From: Ignavibacteriales bacterium
Lineage (GTDB): Bacteria; Bacteroidota; Ignavibacteria; Ignavibacteriales; Ignavibacteriaceae
Assembly (NCBI GenBank): GCA_020061465.1
Contig: JAGUYG010000039.1
Coordinates: forward strand, 1-32,600
Direction: 5' to 3'
Length of the DNA: 32,600 nt
Positions within the stretch are counted from its first letter, which is position 1. Each line of letters begins with the position of its first letter. The position numbers and the translations under genes are program-made. The notes under the pieces are model-generated. The model made no database searches and was not told where the DNA came from. It worked only from the letters and a program-made list of their open reading frames with translations. Below, piece after piece: positions 26,389 to 32,600 of the stretch.

Positions 26389-27654
26389 ATGTCACAGTTC
26401 TTGTACCGCAGCAGGGAAATGTATTGTGAAAATGTACCGATATCCGAAATAGTAAATAAAGTCGGTTCCCCCGTTTATATCTACAGTAAAAAGATGATAC
26501 TGGAAGCATACAAGGAATTTGATTCTGCTTTTTCAGGAATAGATCACTTAGTTTGCTATTCGATGAAAGCAAACTCAAACATGAACATTTGCAAGCTTCT
26601 TGTGAACGAAGGAAGCGGAATCGATTGTAATTCGGGCGGTGAGTTTTACAAGGCGTTAAAAGCAGGAGCCGATCCGTCAAAAATTATTTTTACGGGAGTA
26701 GGAAAGACAGAAGAAGAAATAAAATATGTAATTCGGTATGATATTTTAATGTTCAAAGCGGAGTCACGTAGCGAGATGAGAACAATAAACGCCATTGCCG
26801 GTGAGATGGGAAAGAAGGCGCCAATTGGAATCAGAATAAATCCCGATGTTAATCCGAAAACCCATCCATATATTTCTACCGGATTAGCTGAGAATAAATT
26901 CGGTATCGATTCCTCTATGGCATTCGAAGCATTTGATTTGGCGCGTTCACTTCCGAATTTGCGAGTCGTTGGTTTAGATACACACATCGGATCGCAAATA
27001 ACAAGTCTTGAACCGTTTGTTGAAACTGCCGCTAAAATGTCAAAGTTAGCGCTTGAGTTGAAACGTGAAGGGCACAATATTGAGCACTTCGATATTGGCG
27101 GAGGAGTTGGTATAAAGTACAACGATGAGGAACCAATAACTCCCGCCGAACTTGCCGCGGCAATTATTCCTAAACTAAAAACGACGGGCTGTAAAATTAT
27201 TCTTGAACCGGGACGATTTATTGCCGGTAGTGCAGGAATACTGGTTACAAAAGTTCTTTATACAAAAAAACATAAAAACAAAAATTTTCTGATTGTTGAT
27301 GCCGGGATGAATGATTTGATTAGACCGAGCTTATACGATGCTTATCATAAAATAAAATGTGTTTCATTAAAGAAGGAAGAAACAATAACTGCTGATATAG
27401 TAGGACCTGTCTGTGAATCGGGAGATTTTTTTGCACGCAATAGGGAAATATGCAAGTGTAAGCAGGGAGACCTGTTAGCAATTATGTCTGCCGGAGCCTA
27501 TGGATTTGTAATGAGTTCCAATTATAACAGCCGGTTACGCGTGCCGGAAGTTTTTGTCGATAGAGATAAATTTTATATTGCGCGCGAAAGAGAAACCTAC
27601 GAAGACTTAATTGCAAAGGAAAAGATAATTGAAGAATTAACGCTGGAATTGTAA
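26389..27654 (+). CDS. lysA: Diaminopimelate decarboxylase
   Basis: Fold-type III PLP enzyme converting meso-diaminopimelate to L-lysine, the last step of lysine synthesis. 421 aa, normal length. The PLP lysine is Lys60 in CYSMKANSN. DTHIGSQI, the HFDIGGGVGI glycine loop, EPGRFI, and the catalytic GPVCESGDFFARNR with Cys, followed by MSAGAYGFVMSSNYNSR, are all present. AGAGG lies 8 bases before the ATG. Confidence 0.97.
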   Translation: MSQFLYRSREMYCENVPISEIVNKVGSPVYIYSKKMILEAYKEFDSAFSGIDHLVCYSMKANSNMNICKLLVNEGSGIDCNSGGEFYKALKAGADPSKIIFTGVGKTEEEIKYVIRYDILMFKAESRSEMRTINAIAGEMGKKAPIGIRINPDVNPKTHPYISTGLAENKFGIDSSMAFEAFDLARSLPNLRVVGLDTHIGSQITSLEPFVETAAKMSKLALELKREGHNIEHFDIGGGVGIKYNDEEPITPAELAAAIIPKLKTTGCKIILEPGRFIAGSAGILVTKVLYTKKHKNKNFLIVDAGMNDLIRPSLYDAYHKIKCVSLKKEETITADIVGPVCESGDFFARNREICKCKQGDLLAIMSAGAYGFVMSSNYNSRLRVPEVFVDRDKFYIARERETYEDLIAKEKIIEELTLEL

Positions 27655-27873
27655 AATCTGAATCTTGCTGTGCAATTCAAATGTTAGTATGGTGGCAAAT
27701 AATAAACCATTGCTCTATATTTAAGCGAGAAATGAGAAAATTCTCAATGAATAAGATTGAATTAAAAACAAATTTATGTTTAGAAAAAATTTTTTGTAAT
27801 TATTCAAAATTATTATTCTTAAGATGCCTTAGCGGAAGCGCTATGAGTTACCCAATTAAATGAGGCATAAAAT
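27655..27873 (+). promoter_or_regulatory. Leader of COG2958-like gene with Shine-Dalgarno-pairing stem
   Basis: No credible gene here. ATGCCT (27824-27829) can pair with AGGCAT (27863-27868), which includes part of the GAGG Shine-Dalgarno (27862-27865) of the gene at 27874. A nested TAGCG-GAAG-CGCTA hairpin (27830-27843) sits inside. The arrangement could hide the ribosome site; no known riboswitch class recognised. Confidence 0.4.
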
Positions 27874-28779
27874 ATGGCTTACTCATATTTAGATTTCGCA
27901 GAAGAGATTCTTTCGAAATCCGAAAAACCTTTGACTCATCAAGAGATATGGCAAAAGGGATTTGAATTGAATTTGGTTCACAAACTTGCCACGTGGGGAA
28001 AAACACCATGGGCTTCTTTGGGTGCTCGTCTATTTGTGGATGTTAGAGATAATCCGGATTCTAGATTCATTAAAGTTGGAAAGAATCCAGCTCGATTTTT
28101 CTTAATAGCAAGACGTAACGAAATTCCTCAAGATATAATTCAAATAATTGAAATAGCTGAACGTAAATCAAAAACAGAAGAAGTAATTTTTAGTGAAAGA
28201 GATCTTCACCCGCTTCTTACATATTTTGTTTATGCAAATCCTTCGTTTGGTCGTGGAAAAAATATTTTTACGAAAACTATCTATCACGAAGTCTCAAAAA
28301 AGAAGGGTTATAGCGAATGACTACACCCGGATATGGTTGGCTTTTATATTCCGCTTGACGATTGGAATACGAATCTAATTGAGTTTAACCGTTTGTCTGA
28401 CAACAATGTTTTAAAACTATTTTCATTTGAAATTAAAAAAACTCTCAATAAGTCAAATTATAGAGAATCGTATTTCCAGGCTGTATCAAATTCATCATGG
28501 GCAAATGAAGGATACTTAGTTTCTGCTGTAATCATTCAAGACGATGACTTGTTAGCCGAACTTGAGAGATTGACTGCTTCCTTCGGTATTGGAATTATTC
28601 AGTTGGAATTGAAAGACATTGATTCGTCCAATGTATTGTTCCCTGCAAAAATAAAGACAAATCTTGATTGGGAAACAATGAATAAACTTTGCGAACAGAA
28701 TCCAGATTTTGATAAATTTATACAGGATGTAAAGATAGACTTTGAATCCAAACGTATACACAAATCAGAGTATGATGAT
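27874..28779 (+). pseudogene. HARE-HTH / COG2958-like gene, broken by TGA and truncated by IS
   Basis: Codons 1-148 encode a HARE-type winged helix (YLDFAEEILSKSEKPLTHQEIW, KTPWASLGARLFVDVRDN), a domain found in chromatin and restriction-linked proteins. They continue through ERDLHPLLTYFVYANPSFGRGKNIFTKTIYHE to SKKKGYSE. TGA (28318-28320) then interrupts, and the same frame continues LHPDMVGFYIPLDDWN...SWANEGYLVSAVI...HKSEYDD. Homologues of COG2958 as I recall them read EWLHPD at this point, so TGG-to-TGA is the simplest reading. About 28773-28779 the sequence runs into an antisense IS1182-like remnant and loses the natural C terminus. Likely inactive; the native role (possibly defence or regulation) is unknown. 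Any rescue by readthrough would still give a truncated protein. Confidence 0.75.
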
Positions 28780-29137
28780 ATTATTCCTTTTGAATATGCC
28801 AATGGGAATCCATCCCTTTGGGACAAGATTATTTTCAGCATCACTTTAGGATCGTATGCAGGGCGACCGGTTTCATCATTTTTTAGTTTTTTCTCGAAAG
28901 CATCTATTCTTACTCTTTCCTCTACTAACTTATGGATTGCATATTCCAATGTGCCAGGAAGGATTTGCTTTTCAAGGTCAATTGGTATCAGTGTGGTTTG
29001 GGAATAATTGTAGTTTTTATAACGGGGCATTTGTCTTTTCCTTAATAACTATTAATCAAATTGTTTTCAGGAAAATATTAATTATTCCTCTACCATACAA
29101 ACTTTTTCCCCCGTTTCGATACTTTTTCGACAGTCTC
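28773..29137 (-). mobile_element. IS1182-family remnant, transposase N terminus only
   Basis: A minus-strand ATG at 29030 opens MPRYKNYNYSQTTLIPIDLE, then KQILPGTLEYAIHKLVEE and NDETGRPAYDPKVMLKIIL. This is the IS1182 transposase N-terminal pattern, continuing to AYSKGIISS, where it meets the COG2958-like gene. Only about 86 codons of a protein normally above 400 remain. Between LKIIL and AYSKG there are eight residues (SQRDGFPL) where family members as I recall have one, a small in-frame insertion. AAGGA precedes the ATG. The element's outer end is about 29137, where GAGACTGTCGAAAAAG on the minus strand abuts an integron-like R box. Confidence 0.75.
28799..28823 (-). repeat. Hairpin insert inside transposase remnant
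   Basis: The minus strand reads TCCCAAAGGGATG then GATTCCCATTGG. The first 13 bases equal bases 5-17 of the window-start repeat. CCAA-GGGA/TCCC-TTGG pair with one A/A mismatch around a 5-base loop. The insert keeps the reading frame. Confidence 0.5.
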
Positions 29138-29144
29138 GTTAGGT
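29138..29144 (-). other. attC half site (R'' box) cut by IS remnant
   Basis: The minus strand reads ACCTAAC, a perfect RYYYAAC R'' core, 55 bases after the stop of the 29200-29667 gene. The next bases are the IS end (GAGACTGTCG...), so the rest of the site is missing. Confidence 0.5.
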
Positions 29145-29199
29145 GCGTTTATAACTAAGCTTATTTTTTTAAACTCTTTTTATTGGAATATTCTATTAG

Positions 29200-29667
29200 C
29201 TAATTAAATAATCTATCTAATAATTTCCTTTTAACTTCAGGTTTTAATTTATCTATCTGATATTTTTCATCAGCACCAGTTACTAAACCAATAACACCTC
29301 CAACGACGCCCCCTATTACAGCTCCTAAAGCTATAGATAGACCTTTTCCTATTCCAGAAAATAAACCATCTGAAACCGATGATGTAGTAGCTCCAAATAT
29401 ACCACCAGCTACAGCCCCAAATAAAAATCCCAATCCGAAATTAGAATCTCTTTTTTTAATTAAATATTCAATTGAATCTTGATGAAATATAAACAACTGA
29501 TTCATAGATTTTATATACAAAGAATCTGATGTATATTTTTCCACAATTACATTTACATATGGTTGATTTGAAGTAGAGTATATTTCCCAAAGTTGAGGCT
29601 GAGCAAATGATTCATTTTGTAAAAGTATTGTTAAAAAAAGAAAGTATAGGACAATATTATATTTCAT
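29200..29667 (-). CDS. Cassette gene: exported glycine-zipper protein
   Basis: 155 aa. Residues 1-22 are a signal peptide ending ESFAQ. About 85-140 is rich in glycine-zipper repeats (GLGFLFGAVAGGIFGAT, IGKGLSIALGAVIGGVVGGVIGLVTG), which form membrane-spanning or membrane-associated helices. A charged tail KLKPEVKRKLLDRLF ends it. GGGGAGG sits 11 bases before the ATG, and the cassette boundary (R' core at 29701-29707) is 33 bases upstream. Function unknown; an envelope role is likely. Confidence 0.75.
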   Translation of the reverse strand: MKYNIVLYFLFLTILLQNESFAQPQLWEIYSTSNQPYVNVIVEKYTSDSLYIKSMNQLFIFHQDSIEYLIKKRDSNFGLGFLFGAVAGGIFGATTSSVSDGLFSGIGKGLSIALGAVIGGVVGGVIGLVTGADEKYQIDKLKPEVKRKLLDRLFN

Positions 29668-29700
29668 TTTATTATAACCTCCCCGAATATTTAATTAAGC

Positions 29701-29828
29701 ACCTAACGCGAGCATCAGTGGTTGAAACCGCATAAGATAAATTAGAGTAAGCGCACTGAATTTTAAACCACAACCAAACTTTTTTAGACGAATCGGCGGT
29801 TTCAATCCACTGAATGCAATTGTTATGT
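29701..29828 (-). other. attC-like site A
   Basis: On the minus strand, 5' to 3': R'' ACATAAC (29828-29822), arm with GCATTCAGTGGATTGAAACCGC, 64-base variable centre, arm GCGGTTTCAACCACTGATGC, R' GTTAGGT (29707-29701), a perfect GTTRRRY. The R''-side arm has two extra unpaired bases (T and A, six pairs apart), like attC extrahelical bases. Total 128 bases. Confidence 0.75.
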
Positions 29829-29866
29829 GCAGAGTGGAACATTTTAGTTAGGAAGTAGTTTGTGGT

Positions 29867-30286
29867 TTATCCGTCCAAATTTCCAGATTTTGAAGACGAC
29901 TTCCATTTTGCTGACCAACTGCCTCGCTGAAGTAAGTTAGGATAATCAACCTCTCTTAAATCATATTTTCCCTCGGCGTTAGAAGAAGATTTGAATTCAC
30001 CAGTGACAGTTCCAGTGTGTCCAGATGGACTCTTTACTTCAAAAGAATTGTTTTTTATGGTTGCTACTGGTACAGAGCCATAAGATATAGTGCCGCCTAT
30101 CCTTGGAGTTATACGAAAATAAGTAATCTTCGTCCCGTTTCCATCAACAACAAATTTAATCACACCCGTTTTTACACTCCCTTCCCATGTACCGTCTTTT
30201 GGTATCTGATTATCTGGTTCAAATATACCACAAGAAGGAGATAGGAGGGATAGGGCTAAAAATACAATTGCAAATTTAGTAGCCAT
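29867..30286 (-). CDS. Cassette gene: small lipoprotein
   Basis: 139 aa from ATG 30286, chosen because GAGGA lies 6 bases upstream and it opens directly into a signal peptide. A longer frame from 30328 adds 14 residues without support. The lipobox LLSPSCG puts the lipidated Cys at about residue 19. The mature part (GTWEGSVKTGVIKFVVDGNGTKITYF, SFEVKSPSGHTGTVTGEF) looks like a small beta-barrel or sandwich repeated in secreted proteins of Bacteroidota. Function unknown. It is the single gene between attC sites B and A. Confidence 0.75.
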   Translation of the reverse strand: MATKFAIVFLALSLLSPSCGIFEPDNQIPKDGTWEGSVKTGVIKFVVDGNGTKITYFRITPRIGGTISYGSVPVATIKNNSFEVKSPSGHTGTVTGEFKSSSNAEGKYDLREVDYPNLLQRGSWSAKWKSSSKSGNLDG

Positions 30287-30371
30287 TTTAGTTCCTCTGT
30301 ATTTGGATTTGTATACCTTCAAAAACACTGATAGATCTAATATTCACTAAATACGGATTCAGATACTTACC

Positions 30372-30498
30372 ACATAACGCACGTTTCAGTGATTGAAACC
30401 GCATAAGACAACCTTGAGTAGAGCGTAGAACTCTAAAATTCCCACAAAAACTGATAAAAGCATAGGCGGTTTCAATCCACTGGAAACGATTGTTATAC
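30372..30498 (-). other. attC-like site B
   Basis: Minus strand: R'' GTATAAC (30498-30492), arm CGTTTCCAGTGGATTGAAAC plus CGC, 63-base centre, arm GCGGTTTCAATCACTGAAACG, R' GTTATGT (30378-30372). The R''-side arm has two unpaired extra bases (C and G). The inner arm GATTGAAACCGC is shared with site A, as expected of sites from one integron lineage. Total 127 bases. Confidence 0.75.
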
Positions 30499-30527
30499 AA
30501 AATTACATAAACAGTGTAGAATTAAAT

Positions 30528-30746
30528 CTATTGTGAAATTTGGCTGATGGTGCAATATGGTTTTCCAATAATTAATATTGCTCCTCCAAAATCAACACAG
30601 TTAGAAACAAGATAATAAGGAAATCCTTGATGGTAACCAGCAGAATCTTTCACTTTGAGAATAAGCATACCATCTGTAGTAACATTGCTAAATGATGTTA
30701 TAATTATTTTTGTATCAGTTTCGTATTCTTTTTTTAATTTATTTAA
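30528..30746 (-). other. In-frame coding continuation after the stop of the 30747-31409 gene
   Basis: Directly after TAA (30749-30747) the frame stays open for 72 codons to TAG 30530-30528: LNKLKKEYETDTKIIITSFS, then SAGYHQGFPYYLVSNCVDFG and GAILIIGKPYC. The composition is protein-like, there is no credible start with Shine-Dalgarno, and site B follows 29 bases later. It is probably the C-terminal part of the same original protein, cut off by a nonsense change. Confidence 0.55.
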
Positions 30747-31409
30747 TTAAACTTCCTTGAAATCCATTAAATTCGCAACAACTTCTTCTTCTTTAATTTT
30801 AATGTAAAAGGTTGTGGTTTGAGTTTCCCTATAACTTCCCCCCATCATATATCCGGCACTAGAATAATACCGAAGAGCAAATCTTGGATTAAATATTGTG
30901 TATATTTTATCGAATGGTTTATTTAAATGAAGTTGCCAGGGTATAATTGGTTTTACCTCAGATAGAGATTCACTTTTTTTAGGTGTACTAACTATAATAA
31001 TTTTATTCGCAGTACGTAAATCATATTTTTTGTCATCTTCACCAATTATGGTGCAAACTAATTTCCCTTTTACTTGCGATTGATTTTTAAATGTAACAAC
31101 ATGTAAATTACCAACTAATTCTGCTTGTTGAAATATTTCTATGGGTATACCAATATAAACATCTTCGGCGATGCTTAGTAGAAGTTTCTTATCATCCCAA
31201 GCATTAACTAAATCGTCCAAAATATAGTCATCAGTTGAAATATTAGATAATACTACATTAGTTTCAACGCCAAGCTTAGTTTGTATTTTAAGTACAATTT
31301 TACTATTAGTAGCTAATAAAGTGGGAACATTTGCTAAAAATCCAATCAATAATAATACCCTAAAAGTTGTACTCCATATAAACAGATTACTAGATAATTT
31401 TACTTTCAT
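30747..31409 (-). CDS. Cassette gene: exported protein, probably prematurely stopped
   Basis: 220 aa from ATG 31409, selected because GGAGG lies 8 bases upstream; an open frame back to 31517 runs through attC site C and is not coding. Residues 1-33 form a signal peptide (RVLLLIGFLANVPTLLA). The remainder includes KIVLKIQTKLGVETNVVLS, a KKLLLSIAEDVYIGIPIEI segment, and a YYSSAGYMMGGSYRETQT segment; no family recognised. TAA follows EV, but the frame continues another 72 codons (30528-30746), so the intact gene was probably about 290 aa. Cassette position between sites C and B. Confidence 0.65.
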   Translation of the reverse strand: MKVKLSSNLFIWSTTFRVLLLIGFLANVPTLLATNSKIVLKIQTKLGVETNVVLSNISTDDYILDDLVNAWDDKKLLLSIAEDVYIGIPIEIFQQAELVGNLHVVTFKNQSQVKGKLVCTIIGEDDKKYDLRTANKIIIVSTPKKSESLSEVKPIIPWQLHLNKPFDKIYTIFNPRFALRYYSSAGYMMGGSYRETQTTTFYIKIKEEEVVANLMDFKEV

Positions 31410-31437
31410 TTCGTTTCCTCCTAACTTTATTTTTGTT

Positions 31438-31626
31438 GTATAACGGCGTTGCTTTTCACCCGTCCGCCAAGAACAGCAATGATGAAATGAAAAGCTAACG
31501 CCAATAATTTTTAACAATTTTATTTAATAGAACAATCTTACTTGCAATGCTTACTTTTTTCATCAAACCCAAAAATTTGAACGATGCCGCACTGAAATGG
31601 CGGTCGGGTGGAAAAGCGGGTTATGT
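31438..31626 (-). other. attC-like site C (long)
   Basis: Minus strand: R'' ACATAAC (31626-31620), arm GCTTTTCCACCCGACCGCC, 130-base centre, arm GGCGGACGGGTGAAAAGC, R' GTTATAC (31444-31438). One unpaired C and one A/A mismatch in the arms. A nested alternative pairing exists: GGCGTT-GCTTTTC (31445-31457) with GAAAAGC-TAACGCC (about 31488-31502). At 189 bases it is long for attC. Confidence 0.6.
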
Positions 31627-31636
31627 TCAATTACTC

Positions 31637-32476
31637 CTATTTTAAATAAACCATCTTTTTTTGATCAACGTATTTATTCACTTTTATTTTATAGATATAT
31701 AATCCACTTGCTAAATTTTTGGGTGTAAAATTAAGCTTGTATTTACCTTTTGGCTGGTATCCATTAAATAGTTTTTCTATCTCGTTTCCAATTATATCAT
31801 AAACAGCAGCGAATACAATTCCCCCTTCAGGTATTTGATAGCTAATAAAAGTTGTTGAGTTAAATGGATTAGGATAATTTTGAGAAACAGTAAAATCAGT
31901 AGCAATAGTTTTTCCATTCTCTTCTTCAGCATATGTTGCATTATCTGCTGGAATCTCAATAAAAGATTCGACACTAGTTCCCCAACGTATTCCGGCAACA
32001 CCATTTTGTGGCATTGACACCAATAAAAGTTTTACTTCTTCTCCAGCTTTTGCTGTTACCATTGTATCACTTATGAAATTGAATGGTGAGGGATAGTATT
32101 TATAGGAATTTTCGCTTACAAAAAATACTTTTTCGAATACATTTCTACCACCGATTTGAATGTAAGCATATACGCTCCACTGTGTGAAAGGTGTGGTTTC
32201 AGCCATATAAAGATGAATGCTGAAATTGTTTCCAGATATATCACTTTGTAGAATGTAACCGTCCCAGTACATTGCTGAATGGCCCCAATATAGAAGATAT
32301 TCATAATTGCTACCAGTCGATTCTGGTAATGTGGAAAGATCAGGTGTTATTCCAACTCCAGTGGGATTACATAAATATAATCGTAAATTCGTCTGTGCAA
32401 AAACAGAATTGACTAATAATCCATTAATAAAAAAGAAAAGAATTATGAGAACTAAATGAAAATAAAACCGTTTCAT
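31637..32476 (-). CDS. Cassette gene: secreted protein with T9SS type A sorting domain
   Basis: 279 aa from ATG 32476, which has GGAGG 5 bases upstream; an ATG four codons earlier (32488) overlaps that Shine-Dalgarno and is unlikely. Signal peptide residues 1-27 end NSVFAQ. The middle (LRLYLCNPTGVGITPDLST, VYAYIQIGGRNVFEKVF) looks beta-rich. About 195-279 is a T9SS type A sorting domain: VSQNYPNPFNSTTFISY, YDIIGNEIEKLF, LASGLYIYKIKV, ending KKMVYLK. The product should be exported by the host's T9SS. The TAG is only 10 bases before R'' of site C. Confidence 0.8.
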   Translation of the reverse strand: MKRFYFHLVLIILFFFINGLLVNSVFAQTNLRLYLCNPTGVGITPDLSTLPESTGSNYEYLLYWGHSAMYWDGYILQSDISGNNFSIHLYMAETTPFTQWSVYAYIQIGGRNVFEKVFFVSENSYKYYPSPFNFISDTMVTAKAGEEVKLLLVSMPQNGVAGIRWGTSVESFIEIPADNATYAEEENGKTIATDFTVSQNYPNPFNSTTFISYQIPEGGIVFAAVYDIIGNEIEKLFNGYQPKGKYKLNFTPKNLASGLYIYKIKVNKYVDQKKMVYLK

Positions 32477-32501
32477 AGTAGCCTCCATCGTATTTGGTTA
32501 A

Positions 32502-32600
32502 ACATAACGATTTCTATCTTACGCTTAGTTAAATAAAAAATAAAATTGTGCCTTTCTGCTTTCAAGTGTAATTTTTGTATGCTCGTAGAAAGTAGTTAAA
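32502..32600 (-). other. Partial attC-like site at window end
   Basis: R' GTTATGT on the minus strand (32508-32502), 25 bases before the next gene's ATG. GATTTCTATCTTACGC (32509-32524) is loosely complementary to CGTAGAAAGTAG near 32584-32595. The outer arm and R'' would lie beyond 32600. Confidence 0.4.

Larger units (their letters stand above)
29138..32600 (-). mobile_element. Integron-like gene-cassette array (CALIN candidate)
   Basis: Four minus-strand genes for exported proteins alternate with attC-like sites at 29701-29828, 30372-30498, 31438-31626, a partial site from 32502 to the window end, and a half site at 29138-29144. Each unit has the cassette layout: R' core, short leader (25-85 bases), Shine-Dalgarno, single ORF, stop, then R'' within 10-55 bases. 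Genes share one orientation and lack obvious promoters of their own. No integrase or attI is in the window; given the orientation it would lie right of 32600 if present. The left edge is truncated by the IS remnant. Confidence 0.7.

Noticed and set aside
27681-27863. 60-aa plus-strand open frame after lysA
   Set aside because: It runs through the structured leader of the next gene, has poor composition and no ribosome site.
28318-28320. Selenocysteine or recoded TGA
   Set aside because: The expected residue is Trp, no SECIS-like hairpin is evident just downstream, and other genes here (Nudix, asparaginase, GT9) use TGA as a normal stop.
29690-30500. CRISPR repeat units (GAAACCGC sharing)
   Set aside because: Only two inverted-repeat pairs 670 bases apart with genes between them; no regular spacers or direct repeat array.
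31410-31517. N-terminal extension of the 30747 gene
   Set aside because: It reads through attC-like site C; the downstream ATG 31409 has a strong GGAGG and starts a signal peptide.

Overview
The window is about 32.6 kb of AT-rich bacterial chromosome. Two proteins carry type IX secretion (T9SS) type A C-terminal sorting domains. A Kdo transferase and a GT9 heptosyltransferase point to a Gram-negative LPS maker. Gene content and dispersed intergenic palindromes suggest Bacteroidota or the Ignavibacteriota/Chlorobiota side of that group. That placement is inference; there is no rRNA or other formal marker here. I saw no tRNA, rRNA, CRISPR array or integrase.

Layout. 1-315: repeat-rich start. 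316-7666 (+): uvrA, a T9SS-exported VIT/VWA-like protein, a threonine ammonia-lyase/serine racemase, a START-like secreted protein and a SugE/Gdx SMR exporter. 7687-9318 (-): an AT-rich pair of PD-(D/E)XK nuclease-like genes with no methyltransferase; the downstream one resembles MjaI and is frameshifted. 9411-12134: DUF2459 protein, Nudix hydrolase, Ntn asparaginase and a DinB gene whose proper start reads ACG. 12207-14473 (-): waaA and GT9. 15222-21002 (-): fbp plus two ABC exporter half-transporters that look like an asymmetric BmrC/BmrD-type heterodimer, separated by a D-2-hydroxyacid dehydrogenase gene. 21486-26244 (-): serS, a mosaic of short hairpin repeats, an orphan MNT nucleotidyltransferase and leuS. 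26389-27654 (+): lysA.

27874-32600 is the accessory part and holds the most unusual signal. A HARE-HTH/COG2958-type gene is broken by an in-frame TGA where homologues are expected to have Trp, then cut by an IS1182-like remnant. That remnant ends next to an integron-like R box. From there to the window end, four minus-strand genes for small exported proteins (glycine-zipper protein, lipoprotein, unknown secreted protein, T9SS cargo) alternate with attC-like sites. Each site has R''/R' boxes near RYYYAAC/GTTRRRY and long imperfect inverted arms. Two sites have two extra unpaired bases on the R''-side arm, as in integron attC. I read this as an integron cassette array without a visible integrase (CALIN, or the tail of an integron whose intI lies to the right).

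Together, the left two thirds is housekeeping DNA (repair, amino-acid and sugar metabolism, LPS, aminoacyl-tRNA synthesis) with small accessory insertions. The right end is a cassette platform carrying envelope and secreted proteins, with signs of decay: an IS insertion, in-frame stops and a frameshift.
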